Of a DNA stretch of 64,000 bases, positions 44,550 through 54,564 are shown in pieces. Each line of letters begins with the position of its first letter. Position 1 is the stretch's first letter. Source of the DNA: Solimicrobium sp040544425 (lineage in GTDB: Bacteria; Pseudomonadota; Gammaproteobacteria; Burkholderiales; Burkholderiaceae_D). The notes under the pieces are model-generated. The model was not told the DNA's origin, searched no databases, and was given only the letters and a program-made list of their open reading frames with translations. The stretch covers positions 171,644 to 235,643 of the forward strand of contig JBEONO010000007.1 of the NCBI GenBank assembly GCA_040544425.1, in the 5' to 3' direction. The position numbers were made by a program, and so were the translations under genes.

Positions 44550-45983
44550 ATGGACCAGCACACTTTTCTCTGGCACGACTACGAAACCTTTGGCGCAAAT
44601 ACGCGCCGGGACAGGCCGGCACAATTTGCGGCGATCCGGACCGATGCCAATTTAAATGAAATCGGCACACCCATGATGTGGTACTGCCAACCCGCACCGG
44701 ACTTTTTACCCGAACCCCAGGCCTGCCTGATTACCGGCATCACGCCGCAATACTGCCTGCAGCATGGGATCCCGGAATATCAATTTGCCCAGCAGATCAA
44801 TCAGGAATTTGCCAAAACCGGCACGGTCGGTGTCGGGTACAACACGATCCGCTTCGATGATGAAATTACCCGGTTCATGTTATGGCGCAATTTGATCGAT
44901 CCGTATGCGCGCGAATGGCAAAATCAGTGTGGACGCTGGGATATTTTAGATATGTTGCGCACCACTTACGCGCTGCGCCCGGACGGAATCACCTGGCCAA
45001 CCAATGACGAAGGCAAGGTTAGTTTCCGGCTGGAGCATTTGTGTGCCGCGAACGGTCTGACCCATGATGCTGCCCACGACGCCTTATCCGATGTGCGCGC
45101 GACGATTGCGCTGGCCAGATTGGTCCGGCAGAAGCAACCCAAGCTGTTCGATTTTTGTTTTTCACTGCACAAGAAAGACAAGGTGATCAATGAAATTGGC
45201 TTGCCTGAACAACACCCGTTTCTGCATGTTACCGGGATGATCCCGGTTGAACATGGCTGCATCAGCATCGTGTGGCCACTGGCGCCGCATCCCACCAACA
45301 AGAATGAGTTGATCGTCTGGAATCTGGAATTTGATCCGCGCGAATTATTGGGGCTGGATGTGGCGACGATACGTGAACGTCTGTTTTCAAAATCCGGCGA
45401 GCTGGCCGAAGGTGTCAGTCGCCTGCCGATCAAGACCATTCATCTGAACAAATCACCGATTGTGATTCGCAATCTGAAAACCTTGTCGCCGGAGTTGGCC
45501 AGTCAGTGGGGGATTTCGGTTGCCGCAGCGCTGAAGAACGCGGAATATGCATTAAGTCTGCCTGACTTGAATCCCGTGTGGGAACGGGTCTATCATCGCG
45601 AATTTGGCGATGGGCTCGATGTCGATCAGGATTTGTATAACGGTTTCATCGGCAACAATGATCGGCGCTTGCTGCAAAACCTGATTGGCTATTCCGCAGA
45701 AAAACTGGCCAAAGCTGCGCCGCAATTTCAGGATGCCCGCCTGGATGAATTGTTTTTCCGCTATCGCGCAAGAAATTTTCCACAGACTTTGACTGAGTCC
45801 GAGGCCGGGCGCTGGCATCAGTTGCGTACCAGTCGCCTGATCGAAGGCAGTGGGAACGCGTTAACTGTAGACGAATATTTTGCCGAGATTGACCGCCTGT
45901 CCGACAATGCCAGCGAACGTGATCAGGCGATTTTGGCTGCGCTCTACGATTATGCTGAGCAGATTGTCCCCGAGCACAGTTAA
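44550..45983 (+). CDS. sbcB: Exodeoxyribonuclease I
   Basis: 477 residues, the usual length. The DEDD exonuclease motifs are WHDYETFG near the start, NTIRFDDEITRFM and HDAAHDALSDVRATIALA, followed by the SH3-like and helical C-terminal domains of ExoI. It degrades single-stranded DNA from the 3' end and acts in mismatch repair and recombination. It begins 7 bases after hrcA and converges with fur, the stops overlapping by 4 bases. Confidence 0.95.
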   Translation: MDQHTFLWHDYETFGANTRRDRPAQFAAIRTDANLNEIGTPMMWYCQPAPDFLPEPQACLITGITPQYCLQHGIPEYQFAQQINQEFAKTGTVGVGYNTIRFDDEITRFMLWRNLIDPYAREWQNQCGRWDILDMLRTTYALRPDGITWPTNDEGKVSFRLEHLCAANGLTHDAAHDALSDVRATIALARLVRQKQPKLFDFCFSLHKKDKVINEIGLPEQHPFLHVTGMIPVEHGCISIVWPLAPHPTNKNELIVWNLEFDPRELLGLDVATIRERLFSKSGELAEGVSRLPIKTIHLNKSPIVIRNLKTLSPELASQWGISVAAALKNAEYALSLPDLNPVWERVYHREFGDGLDVDQDLYNGFIGNNDRRLLQNLIGYSAEKLAKAAPQFQDARLDELFFRYRARNFPQTLTESEAGRWHQLRTSRLIEGSGNALTVDEYFAEIDRLSDNASERDQAILAALYDYAEQIVPEHS

Positions 45984-46417
45984 GCGCGGGGCAGGTTCAG
46001 GTTCGGGCAGTCTTTCTTGGTACAGTTGCCATAGATGGCCAGGGAGTGTTCTGCAATCGTAAAGCCGCGCTCAGTGGCGACCAATTGCTGGCGCTGTTCA
46101 ATTTCTGCATCGTAGAATTCCTCGACTTTGCCGCAATTTAAACAAACCAGATGGTCGTGGTGCGAACCTTGATTGAGTTCAAATACGGCTTTGCCGGTTT
46201 CAAAATGATTACGGTGCAGAATTTCAGCCTGTTCAAATTGAGTCAGCACACGATACACCGTGGCCAGACCGACATCCATATTGTCATTCAACAGAATCTT
46301 GTAAACATCTTCCGCAGACAGATGACGCACAGTACTGTTTTGAAAAATTTCCAAAATTTTCAGGCGCGGAAGAGTGGCTTTGAGGCCGCTGGATTTTAGA
46401 TTGGGTGTATTAGGCAT
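45980..46417 (-). CDS. fur: Ferric uptake regulator Fur
   Basis: 145 residues from MPNTPNLKSSGLKATLPR. A winged helix (20-85, with GLATVYRVLTQFE as recognition part) precedes the metal site HHDHLVCLNCGKVEEF and a second Cys pair near the end (YGNCTKKDC). This is standard Fur, the iron-dependent repressor. The longer in-frame extension to 46765 is inside bamE on the other strand and was not used. It diverges from bamE, the classical arrangement in beta- and gammaproteobacteria. Confidence 0.95.
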   Translation of the reverse strand: MPNTPNLKSSGLKATLPRLKILEIFQNSTVRHLSAEDVYKILLNDNMDVGLATVYRVLTQFEQAEILHRNHFETGKAVFELNQGSHHDHLVCLNCGKVEEFYDAEIEQRQQLVATERGFTIAEHSLAIYGNCTKKDCPNLNLPRA

Positions 46418-46493
46418 TTTTTTTGTTGGATTCTGAATATCTGCTTTATCATATAATGTTTTCGTCCTGTCGCTCAAAGAATTAAGGCTATTT
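46418..46493. promoter_or_regulatory. Divergent fur/bamE promoter region
   Basis: 76 bases between the two starts. TATAAT at 46452-46457 is a perfect -10 for bamE, within an AT-rich block; the matching -35 is weak. The segment is short enough for one regulator to affect both genes. Confidence 0.4.
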
Positions 46494-47078
46494 ATGCGTA
46501 TGTTGCAAAATTGTAATGCCAAAAAATATTTACTGTTATCCATTTTTGTCGGGATTTCAGGCTGCGTTACACAAAGCCCACCGATTGAGGGCATTCCGGT
46601 TGCAACCAGTGTCGAGGCACCAGCGTCAGGCAATTCATCGACAGGTACCAGTGCCGTGCCGGAAGATTTAAGCACCAAGACTGTGGTGCCGGTTGGCTTT
46701 GAAAAATTTTTGGGTATTTTTACCCCGTACCGTATCACGATCCAGCAGGGCAATTTCGTATCCAAAGAAATGGCCGATCAGGTCAAATTGGGGATGACTC
46801 GTGAGCAGGTCAGATTTTTGCTCGGCACGCCCTTGGTGGCGGACATGTTTCATGCCGATCGCTGGGATTATATTTTCCGCCTGCTCAAACCGAGCGGCGA
46901 ATTGACGACTTCACGCGTGACTGTCTACTTTGAAAAAAGTCTGGTTGCCAAAATGGATCGCGGTGAATTGCCGAACGAGCAGGAATATCTGACCCGGATC
47001 ACCAATGCTGCGATTGCTGATGGAATTGAACACGTAGATCGTAAAGCCGATAAACCGAAACCGAAAAAAGACGAGTAA
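46494..47078 (+). CDS. bamE: Outer membrane assembly factor BamE (OmlA/SmpA family)
   Basis: 194 residues. Lipoprotein signal peptide with lipobox ISGC (Cys24), a Ser/Ala/Pro-rich linker, then the SmpA/OmlA fold with KLGMTREQVRFLLGTPLV and DRWDYIFRL. It is part of the Bam complex that inserts beta-barrels. The linker and a Lys-rich tail (KADKPKPKKDE) make it longer than the Escherichia coli protein (113 residues), as usual in Burkholderiales. Dap and leuS genes follow in the same direction. Confidence 0.93.
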   Translation: MRMLQNCNAKKYLLLSIFVGISGCVTQSPPIEGIPVATSVEAPASGNSSTGTSAVPEDLSTKTVVPVGFEKFLGIFTPYRITIQQGNFVSKEMADQVKLGMTREQVRFLLGTPLVADMFHADRWDYIFRLLKPSGELTTSRVTVYFEKSLVAKMDRGELPNEQEYLTRITNAAIADGIEHVDRKADKPKPKKDE

Positions 47079-47084
47079 ATCAGG

Positions 47085-47894
47085 ATGACTGGGCCATTAA
47101 AAATAGCAGTTGCCGGTGCATCGGGCCGCATGGGACGGATGTTGATTGAAGCAATCGATGCCAGCGACGATCTCCAATTGGCAGGCGCCCTGGATGTGGC
47201 AGGGAGCACGGCTCTCGGTCACGATGCGGCAGCCTATACCGGAAAATTGTCCGGGGTCGATATCACGGCAGATTTGTCGCAGGCACTCAGTAAAGCTGAT
47301 TACCTGATTGATTTCACCCGACCAGAAGGAACGCTGCGGCATCTGGAATATTGCGCTGACCACGGCGTGAAGATGATAATCGGTACCACCGGGTTTTCTG
47401 ATCAACAGAAAGCATTGATTGCCAAGGCGGCGCAAAAAATCGCGATCGTTTTTTCGCCGAATATGAGTGTCGGTGTCAACGTGACGATGAAGCTGTTGGA
47501 GCTGGCCGCGAAAAGTTTTTCTGAAGGCTACGATATTGAAATCATTGAAGCCCATCATCGCCACAAGGTCGATGCGCCGTCAGGCACGGCACTGAAAATG
47601 GGTGATGTGATCGCCAAATCCCTGGGACGTGAATTGAAAGATGTGGCGGTCTACTCGCGCGATGGCGTCACTGGAGAGCGTGATCCTTCAACTATCGGTT
47701 TTTCCGCGATCCGCGGTGGCGATATTGTGGGAGATCACACCGTGCTGTTCGCCGGCATCGGTGAGCGCATTGAAATCACTCACAAATCTTCGTCACGAGT
47801 GACCTACGCCAATGGCAGTTTGCGCGCCGCGCGGTTTTTGCAGCATCAGCAAACCGGCCTGTTCGATATGAACGATGTCCTGGGCCTGAAATAA
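47085..47894 (+). CDS. dapB: 4-hydroxy-tetrahydrodipicolinate reductase
   Basis: 269 residues: GASGRMGRML for the nucleotide, GTTGFSDQQ, SPNMSVGVNV and the catalytic EAHHRHKVDAPSGTA. It catalyses the second specific step of lysine and diaminopimelate synthesis. The start is 6 bases after bamE with CAGG upstream. Complete and typical. Confidence 0.96.
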   Translation: MTGPLKIAVAGASGRMGRMLIEAIDASDDLQLAGALDVAGSTALGHDAAAYTGKLSGVDITADLSQALSKADYLIDFTRPEGTLRHLEYCADHGVKMIIGTTGFSDQQKALIAKAAQKIAIVFSPNMSVGVNVTMKLLELAAKSFSEGYDIEIIEAHHRHKVDAPSGTALKMGDVIAKSLGRELKDVAVYSRDGVTGERDPSTIGFSAIRGGDIVGDHTVLFAGIGERIEITHKSSSRVTYANGSLRAARFLQHQQTGLFDMNDVLGLK

Positions 47895-47940
47895 ATCCCG
47901 CCCCAACCTGATTCCCTAGAATTTGAGATTTGAATTAAAC

Positions 47941-50586
47941 ATGCAAGAAAAATACAGCCCAAGTGAAGTAGAACAACAAGCCCAGACCCATTGGCAAAGT
48001 ACTGACGCATTTCGCACCGTTGAGCATGACGAGCGTTTTCCGAAAGGGAAATATTATGCCTGCTCCATGCTGCCCTATCCGTCGGGGAAATTGCATATGG
48101 GGCACGTGCGTAATTACACGATTAATGACATGTTGTCGCGTCAGCTGCGCATGAAGGGCTATAACGTTTTAATGCCGATGGGGTGGGATGCGTTTGGACT
48201 GCCGGCAGAAAATGCGGCGATTGCCTCTAATCGCTCACCAGCAGAATGGACTTACGCAAATATCGCCGATATGAAATCGCAAATGCAACCCCTGGGTCTG
48301 GCATTTGACTGGTCGCGCGAAGTGGCAACCTGCGATCCAGCCTATTATCGCTGGAATCAGTGGTTCTTCTTGAAGTTGCTTGAAAAAGGTATCGCGTACA
48401 AGAAAACCCAGGTCGTCAATTGGGATCCGATTGATCAGACAGTGCTGGCCAACGAGCAGGTTGTCGATGGTCGTGGCTGGCGTTCCGGTGCGCTAGTGGA
48501 AAAGCGTGAAATACCTGGCTACTACTTTGGCATTACCCAGTATGCGGAAGAATTATTGACCAGCATCGATGATCTGGACGGCTGGCCCGAACAGGTTCGC
48601 ACCATGCAACGCAACTGGATTGGTAAAAGCGAGGGAGTGCGCTTCGCTTTCCCGCATCAAATCAAAGACGAATCCGGCAATCTGGTTCAGGATGGCAAGT
48701 TGTTCGTGTTTACCACCCGTGCCGACACGATCATGGGCGTCACCTTTTGTGCGGTGGCTGCGGAACATCCGCTGGCAATGCTGGCCGCAAAAAGTAACAC
48801 TGAACTCGCGGCATTTATTGAAATCTGTAAAACCGGTGGAACCACCGAAGCCGAAATGGCTACCAAGGAAAAAGAAGGTTTGCCCACCGGTTTGTTTGTC
48901 ACCCACCCATTAACCGGAAAGCAGCTTGAGGTTTGGGTCGGCAACTACGTTTTGATGACGTATGGCGATGGCGCCGTGATGGGTGTGCCCGCACATGATG
49001 AACGCGATTTCGCGTTTGCCAAAAAATATCAGATCGCAATCCAGCAGGTCATTGGCATCAACGATCATGAATTCAGCCTGGATGCCTGGCAAGAATGGTA
49101 TGGCGACAAACAACGCGGCACGACGATCAATTCCGGAAAATACGACGGCTTGAATTGCAAGGATGCGATCAATGCGGTAGCGGCAGAGCTGGTGACGCTG
49201 GGATTGGGCGAGAAAAAGACCACCTGGCGTTTGCGTGACTGGGGCATCAGTCGTCAGCGTTACTGGGGCACACCAATACCCATTATTCATTGCGAATCCT
49301 GCGGCGCAGTACCAGTGCCTCTGGAAGACTTGCCGGTGATTTTGCCGACGGATTGCATTCCGGATGGTTCAGGTAATCCACTCAAACATCGTGCCGATTT
49401 TCTCAACGTAGCCTGCCCAACTTGCAGCAAACCTGCGCAACGCGAAACCGACACTATGGATACCTTCGTCGATTCGAGCTGGTATTACATGCGTTACACC
49501 TGTCCCGATGCGCCGACCATGGTTGATGAGCGCAACGATTACTGGATGGCGATGGATCAGTACATCGGCGGTGTTGAACACGCGGTGATGCATTTGCTGT
49601 ACGCACGTTTCTGGACCAAAGCAATGCGCGATATCGGTCTGGTGAAATTTGATGAACCGTTCAAGAATCTGTTCACTCAGGGGATGCTGCTGAATGAATC
49701 GTTTTATCGCGAATCTGAACCCGGCAAAAAAATTTGGTACTACCCGAACGAGGTTGAAGTAGCTTTTGATGAAAAAGGACGTCCAACCTCGGCAATATTG
49801 AGAAGCGACGGCCAGGCCGTGCAAATGGGCGGCATTGAAAAAATGTCGAAATCAAAAAACAATGTAGTCCAGCCGAAAGATATTATCAGTCGTTTCGGTG
49901 CTGATACGGCACGCTTGTTTACCATGTTTGCCGGACCTCCGGATCAAAGCGCGGCCTGGAGCGACACGGGCGCGGAAGGCTCGGCGCGTTATTTGCGGCG
50001 CTTGTGGGCGAACGCTTATAAGCATGCTCAGGCCGTGCGCGGTGCTGCAGATATCGAACCGGCGTCGGCACAGGACTACGCCGAAAATGTCAAAGCCCTG
50101 CGTCGTGAAGTGCATCTGACTTTAAAACAGATCGCCTACGATTACGAAAAACTTCAATACAACACGGTCGTATCCGGTGCCATGAAAATGCTCAATGCAA
50201 TTGAGGCGTTTAATGTTGACGGAAAAGGCAGCGCTGCAGCATTGAAAGAAGCTTTCAGCATTTTGCTGCGTGCCCTGTACCCGGTTTGTCCGCATATTTG
50301 CCACGCACTTTGGAATGAGATGGGATTGGCCGGTTCCGCCGATAATCGAGAGATCATCAGCGCTGCATGGCCTGAAGTTGACGAAGCGGCATTGGTACAA
50401 AATGAAATTGAGCTGGTCATTCAAGTTAACGGCAAATTGCGTGGATCGATTGTGGTTGCCCGCGATGCAGATAAATCAAGCATCGAGGCCCTGGCCCTGG
50501 CGCATGAGCATGTGCAAAAATTCTTGACCGGCACGCCGAAAAAAATCGTGATCGTCCCAGGTAAATTAATCAATATTGTGGTTTAA
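47941..50586 (+). CDS. leuS: Leucyl-tRNA synthetase
   Basis: 881 residues, class I synthetase. HMGH (52-55) within PYPSGKLHMGH and KMSKS (634-638) are the two ATP-binding signatures; the editing domain lies between (about 225-420) and the anticodon-binding and C-terminal domains follow. ATG 47941 was chosen because MQEKYSPSEVEQ is the usual LeuRS opening; a start 18 bases earlier is unnecessary. Confidence 0.97.
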   Translation: MQEKYSPSEVEQQAQTHWQSTDAFRTVEHDERFPKGKYYACSMLPYPSGKLHMGHVRNYTINDMLSRQLRMKGYNVLMPMGWDAFGLPAENAAIASNRSPAEWTYANIADMKSQMQPLGLAFDWSREVATCDPAYYRWNQWFFLKLLEKGIAYKKTQVVNWDPIDQTVLANEQVVDGRGWRSGALVEKREIPGYYFGITQYAEELLTSIDDLDGWPEQVRTMQRNWIGKSEGVRFAFPHQIKDESGNLVQDGKLFVFTTRADTIMGVTFCAVAAEHPLAMLAAKSNTELAAFIEICKTGGTTEAEMATKEKEGLPTGLFVTHPLTGKQLEVWVGNYVLMTYGDGAVMGVPAHDERDFAFAKKYQIAIQQVIGINDHEFSLDAWQEWYGDKQRGTTINSGKYDGLNCKDAINAVAAELVTLGLGEKKTTWRLRDWGISRQRYWGTPIPIIHCESCGAVPVPLEDLPVILPTDCIPDGSGNPLKHRADFLNVACPTCSKPAQRETDTMDTFVDSSWYYMRYTCPDAPTMVDERNDYWMAMDQYIGGVEHAVMHLLYARFWTKAMRDIGLVKFDEPFKNLFTQGMLLNESFYRESEPGKKIWYYPNEVEVAFDEKGRPTSAILRSDGQAVQMGGIEKMSKSKNNVVQPKDIISRFGADTARLFTMFAGPPDQSAAWSDTGAEGSARYLRRLWANAYKHAQAVRGAADIEPASAQDYAENVKALRREVHLTLKQIAYDYEKLQYNTVVSGAMKMLNAIEAFNVDGKGSAAALKEAFSILLRALYPVCPHICHALWNEMGLAGSADNREIISAAWPEVDEAALVQNEIELVIQVNGKLRGSIVVARDADKSSIEALALAHEHVQKFLTGTPKKIVIVPGKLINIVV

Positions 50587-50603
50587 CTCGCGGGTATTTT
50601 TTC

Positions 50604-51128
50604 ATGTCAAATCTTAACTTGGTTCGCGGGTTCAAAAATCGCTGGATGCTGCTCTGCGTCATGTTAATGTCGGTCATTGTCATCTCGGCTTGCGGATTTC
50701 ATTTGCGCGGCGCGAGCGAATTTCCATTTAAAACGATCTATGTTGTGGGCTCGGAGAGCACGCCGTTCGGTGCTGCGTTGCGGCGCAATTTAAAAAGCCA
50801 GGAAAACGCCAGACTGGTTGACAGCGAAGCCGACGCCGACGTCGTATTGCAACTGATTTCGGAACGCCCTGAAAAAGTCATTCTGTCATTGACTGTGCAA
50901 GGCCTGGTGCGTGAATACACGCTAAACAGTTATCTGACGTTTCAGGTTCGTGACAGTTACGGAAAAATATTTTTACCGCCCACGACGATTGTCCTGCATC
51001 GCACCATCAGCTATAACGAAAATGTGGTGTTGTCCAAGGCTTCTGAAGAAGCGATGTTGTACAAAGACATGCAGGCCGATATGTTGCAACAGGTGGTGCG
51101 CCGTCTGTCTCTTTTACATATGGAATAA
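50604..51128 (+). CDS. lptE: LPS-assembly lipoprotein LptE
   Basis: 174 residues. A basic N-terminus and lipobox ISAC are followed by GFHLRGASEFPFKTIYV, the conserved LptE start. LptE plugs the LptD barrel that places lipopolysaccharide in the outer membrane. Its position between leuS and holA is the conserved proteobacterial arrangement. The lipoprotein signal is longer than average. Confidence 0.94.
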   Translation: MSNLNLVRGFKNRWMLLCVMLMSVIVISACGFHLRGASEFPFKTIYVVGSESTPFGAALRRNLKSQENARLVDSEADADVVLQLISERPEKVILSLTVQGLVREYTLNSYLTFQVRDSYGKIFLPPTTIVLHRTISYNENVVLSKASEEAMLYKDMQADMLQQVVRRLSLLHME

Positions 51129-51130
51129 CT

Positions 51131-52165
51131 GTGCAACTACGCTTTGACGCACTGGATGCCCATCTCGCCAGGAACCTCTCTCCACTGTACGTGGTGACCA
51201 GTGATGAACATCTGCTCGCTCAGCAATCGTTGGATAAAATTCGCACCAAGGCCCGCCTGGATGGTTTCGTCGAACGTGAAATATTAACGGTGGATCGCAG
51301 TTTTAAATGGGGCGCTTTACTGGCTGCCAATCAGAGTCAATCATTGTTCGGCGATAAAAAGATTATTGATTTGCGTATGCCGACCGGTAAGCCCGGGAAA
51401 GACGGCGGGCAGGCATTGCAGGATTATGTAATGCAACTGAACAAGAATCCCAACCCCGACAATGTCACGATCATCAGTTTTCCGAAATTGGATTGGGCGA
51501 GCCAGAAATCCGCCTGGGTCACCCGATTGCAGGAGGCGGCAATATATATTGACATCCCCTTGATCGAACGCGCCCAATTGCCAGGCTGGATTGCGCGCGG
51601 ACTGAAAGACCAGGGCCAAAGTGCCGATCGGGATGCACTTGAGTTTATCGCTGACCGGGTCGAAGGTAATTTGCTGGCAGCGCATCAGGAAATTCAGAAA
51701 TTGGGTTTGCTGTACCCGCAGGGACAGCTGTCCGCTGATCAGATCCAGGAAGCAGTGTTAAACGTTGCCCGCTATGATGTGTTCAAATTGAACGAGGCTA
51801 TCCTGCAAGGTGATGTTGCCCGACTGCTGCGCATGCTGGATGGCTTGAAGGGCGAGGGCGAGGCCCTGCCCCTGGTGTTATGGGCTTTGGCGGAGGAATG
51901 CCGTGCCTTGCTGAAGTTGAAACTCGGGATGCAGGACGGGCGACCACTCTCAGTCCTGTTCAAGGAGCAACGTATCTGGGGCGGTCGCGAGCGGTTGATG
52001 GAACCGGCGCTGCGCCGCCTTAGCGTCAATACCTTGCAAAATGCGTTAAGAAATGCCGCACAGATTGACAGGCTGATCAAAGGCCTGCGGGTGAATAAAT
52101 TGTCCGGTGATGCCTGGGACGCGGTGCTGCAATTATCGCTCTCATTGGCGCGACCTACTCATTAA
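51131..52165 (+). CDS. holA: DNA polymerase III delta subunit
   Basis: 344 residues from GTG 51131, 2 bases after the lptE stop. The N-terminal part (YVVTSDEHLLAQQSLDKIR) and the helical LNEAILQGDVARLLRMLDGLKGEG segment match HolA, which opens the sliding clamp in the clamp loader. The family is weakly conserved, but order after lptE is decisive. Confidence 0.94.
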   Translation: MQLRFDALDAHLARNLSPLYVVTSDEHLLAQQSLDKIRTKARLDGFVEREILTVDRSFKWGALLAANQSQSLFGDKKIIDLRMPTGKPGKDGGQALQDYVMQLNKNPNPDNVTIISFPKLDWASQKSAWVTRLQEAAIYIDIPLIERAQLPGWIARGLKDQGQSADRDALEFIADRVEGNLLAAHQEIQKLGLLYPQGQLSADQIQEAVLNVARYDVFKLNEAILQGDVARLLRMLDGLKGEGEALPLVLWALAEECRALLKLKLGMQDGRPLSVLFKEQRIWGGRERLMEPALRRLSVNTLQNALRNAAQIDRLIKGLRVNKLSGDAWDAVLQLSLSLARPTH

Positions 52166-52172
52166 AAAGATC

Positions 52173-53438
52173 ATGGATATTTCAAACTATATGCTGCAAG
52201 TCGGACAACAGGCAAAAAGTGCCAGTCGTCTGATGGCGCGCGCCTCCAGCGCGCAGAAGGATCATGCCTTGCGATCAATTGCTGCGGCGATTTTGCGCGA
52301 CGCGGGTGCGATCAAGGCTGCCAATGATAAAGATCTGGAAGCTGCAAGGGCGACTGGGTTGGCCCCCGCTTTGCTGGATAGATTGAGTCTGTCTGAACAG
52401 GGCATTCACAATATGGCCGAAGGCCTGCTGCAGATTGCCGGATTGCCCGATCCGATCGGAGAGGTCAGCGATCTGAGGTTTCGGCCCAGCGGAATACAGG
52501 TTGGACAGATGCGCGTTCCTTTGGGGGTGATTGGAATCATTTACGAGGCGCGGCCCAACGTCACGATAGACGCGGCCGGTTTATGCATCAAAAGTGGCAA
52601 TGCAACCATCTTGCGCGGTGGATCGGAAGCGCTCCATTGCAATCAGGTGTTAGCCTTGCTGGTGCAGGAAGGATTGGTTGATGCCGGGTTGCCATCGAAG
52701 GCGGTGCAGGTTCTGGAAACCACTGATCGTGCCGCGGTAGGCAAGTTAATCACCATGACCGAATTTGTCGATGTGATCGTTCCCCGCGGCGGCAAAGGTC
52801 TGATCGAGCGTTTGATCAACGAAGCGACCGTGCCAATGATCAAACATCTTGATGGAATCTGCCACGTTTATATTGATGATCAGGCCGACCTGCAGAAAGC
52901 GGCCAGTATTGCGTTCAACGCCAAATGCCATCGCTACGGTACCTGCAACACCATGGAAACGCTGCTGGTCGCGCGTCCGGTGGCTGCAAAAATTCTGGCG
53001 ACATTGTCGGGATTATATGCAGAAAAAATGGTTGAACTGCGCTGCGATCAGGAAGCCTACGCATTGCTGGCGGCATACCCGCATTTGGTGCATGCGCAGG
53101 AAGAAGACTGGAGCACGGAATATCTGGCTGCCATCCTGTCGGTCAAAATTGTGGCCGACATTGACGAGGCGATCACGCATATTAATGATTATTCCTCACA
53201 GCATACTGATGCGATCGTAACGGAAAATTACAGTCGTGCCCTGCAGTTTATGCGTGAAGTGGATTCCGCATCGGTGATGGTCAACGCGTCTACAAGATTT
53301 GCCGACGGCTTTGAATTCGGACTGGGTGCCGAGATAGGCATTTCAACCGACAAACTGCATGCGCGCGGTCCGGTCGGTCTGCATGGTTTAACGTCGGTGA
53401 AATACATCGTTTTTGGTCATGGTGAAGTGCGCAGCTAA
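52173..53438 (+). CDS. proA: Gamma-glutamyl phosphate reductase
   Basis: 421 residues from ATG 52173 (the longer frame lies within holA). Aldehyde-dehydrogenase fold with the catalytic Cys258 in YGTCNTMETLL and the conserved VPRGGKGLIERL. It makes glutamate-5-semialdehyde for proline synthesis. The kinase gene proB is not in the window. Placement after holA is common in Burkholderiales. Confidence 0.95.
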   Translation: MDISNYMLQVGQQAKSASRLMARASSAQKDHALRSIAAAILRDAGAIKAANDKDLEAARATGLAPALLDRLSLSEQGIHNMAEGLLQIAGLPDPIGEVSDLRFRPSGIQVGQMRVPLGVIGIIYEARPNVTIDAAGLCIKSGNATILRGGSEALHCNQVLALLVQEGLVDAGLPSKAVQVLETTDRAAVGKLITMTEFVDVIVPRGGKGLIERLINEATVPMIKHLDGICHVYIDDQADLQKAASIAFNAKCHRYGTCNTMETLLVARPVAAKILATLSGLYAEKMVELRCDQEAYALLAAYPHLVHAQEEDWSTEYLAAILSVKIVADIDEAITHINDYSSQHTDAIVTENYSRALQFMREVDSASVMVNASTRFADGFEFGLGAEIGISTDKLHARGPVGLHGLTSVKYIVFGHGEVRS

Positions 53439-53450
53439 CAAAGGAAATCT

Positions 53451-53873
53451 ATGCTTTGGATTAAAGCCTTACATATCGTATTTGTCACGTCGTGGTTTGC
53501 CGGTCTTTTTTATTTGCCGCGCATCTTTGTCAATCTGGCTGAGGAAGGATCCGGTCAGGCTGCAGCCCGCCTGCTCAAGATGGCACGCAAACTGTATCGA
53601 TTTACTTTGTTGCTCAGCGCCGTGGCGATTTTGCTGGGTATGATTTTGTATCTGTACTACGGTATTGGGATGGGCCAGGGCAATGCGTGGATGCATGCCA
53701 AACTCGGCATGGTTGTGCTGATTCTTGGCTACCAGCATGCCTGCGGCAGTTTGTTGAAAAAATTTGAGCAGGGCAAAAATCAGCGTGGCCATGTCTGGTA
53801 TCGCTATTTCAATGAAATTCCGGTGCTGATGCTGTTGATCGTGGTGTGCCTGGTTGTCGTTAAACCATTTTAG
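53451..53873 (+). CDS. HemJ-like protoporphyrinogen oxidase (CopD family membrane protein)
   Basis: 140 residues with four membrane helices. WIKALHIVFVTSWFAGLFYLPR at the start and HVWYRYFNEIPVLMLL near the end are the landmarks of HemJ-type proteins, including conserved His8 and Arg. HemJ oxidises protoporphyrinogen IX in bacteria without HemG/HemY. Many databases call this only CopD family. Whether another oxidase exists in this genome is unknown. Confidence 0.8.
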   Translation: MLWIKALHIVFVTSWFAGLFYLPRIFVNLAEEGSGQAAARLLKMARKLYRFTLLLSAVAILLGMILYLYYGIGMGQGNAWMHAKLGMVVLILGYQHACGSLLKKFEQGKNQRGHVWYRYFNEIPVLMLLIVVCLVVVKPF

Positions 53874-53881
53874 GAGCGGCA

Positions 53882-54502
53882 ATGCCAGCTAAAGAAAATC
53901 GTGTTTGTGATTATTATTTGTCACCCATTTCACCCTGGTCCTACCTTGGTCATCAACGATTTTTGAATCTGGCACAGCAATACGATATAAAAATCGATAT
54001 GAAGCCGATTGATATCGGGCAGGTGTTTGCGGTATCCGGTGGAATGCCGCTGGCCAAGCGTCCACCGCAGCGGCAGGCATATCGCTTGCAGGAGCTGCAG
54101 CGTTGGAGTGAGTATCTGTCGATTCCAATCAATTTGCAGCCGATGTACTTTCCGGTTTCTGGCGACCTGGCGTCAAGGCTGTTGATTTCTGCGCAGCTCG
54201 CGCATGGCACTGACGCCGCCTTGGTTTTATGTACCCATATCATGCGTGGTATCTGGTCCGACCAGAAAAACATCGCCGATGAGGCAACTCTGATCGGCCT
54301 GGCGGAACAGAGTGAAATGGATGGGGTCGCATTGATCAAGTCTGCACAGACCGGCAGCGTTGTCAGTCAGTACCAGCAGAATACTCAGCAAGCGATTGCA
54401 GTCAATGTTTTTGGTGCTCCCTGGTATGTCTTTGAAGGGCAGCCCTATTGGGGGCAGGACCGATTGGATTTTTTAGAACGTGTGTTTGCAAAAGCACAGT
54501 AA
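53882..54502 (+). CDS. 2-hydroxychromene-2-carboxylate isomerase family, DsbA fold
   Basis: 206 residues of the glutathione-S-transferase kappa/DsbA type. YYLSPISPWSYLGHQRF near residue 10 holds the serine that binds glutathione in place of DsbA cysteines, and NVFGAPWYVFEGQPYWGQDRLDFLE is the typical C-terminal motif. The characterised member isomerises an intermediate of naphthalene degradation, but no other catabolic gene is here, so the real substrate is unknown. Confidence 0.87.
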   Translation: MPAKENRVCDYYLSPISPWSYLGHQRFLNLAQQYDIKIDMKPIDIGQVFAVSGGMPLAKRPPQRQAYRLQELQRWSEYLSIPINLQPMYFPVSGDLASRLLISAQLAHGTDAALVLCTHIMRGIWSDQKNIADEATLIGLAEQSEMDGVALIKSAQTGSVVSQYQQNTQQAIAVNVFGAPWYVFEGQPYWGQDRLDFLERVFAKAQ

Positions 54503-54564
54503 TGGCAAGTGGCACAAACCAGGTTTGTGTTCGACAGTAAGTTAAAACGGATAAAGGGTATCCC

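Noticed and set aside
46418..46765. N-terminal extension of Fur by 116 residues
   Set aside because: It would run through the divergent promoter and bamE antisense; Fur starts at MPNTPNL by family length.
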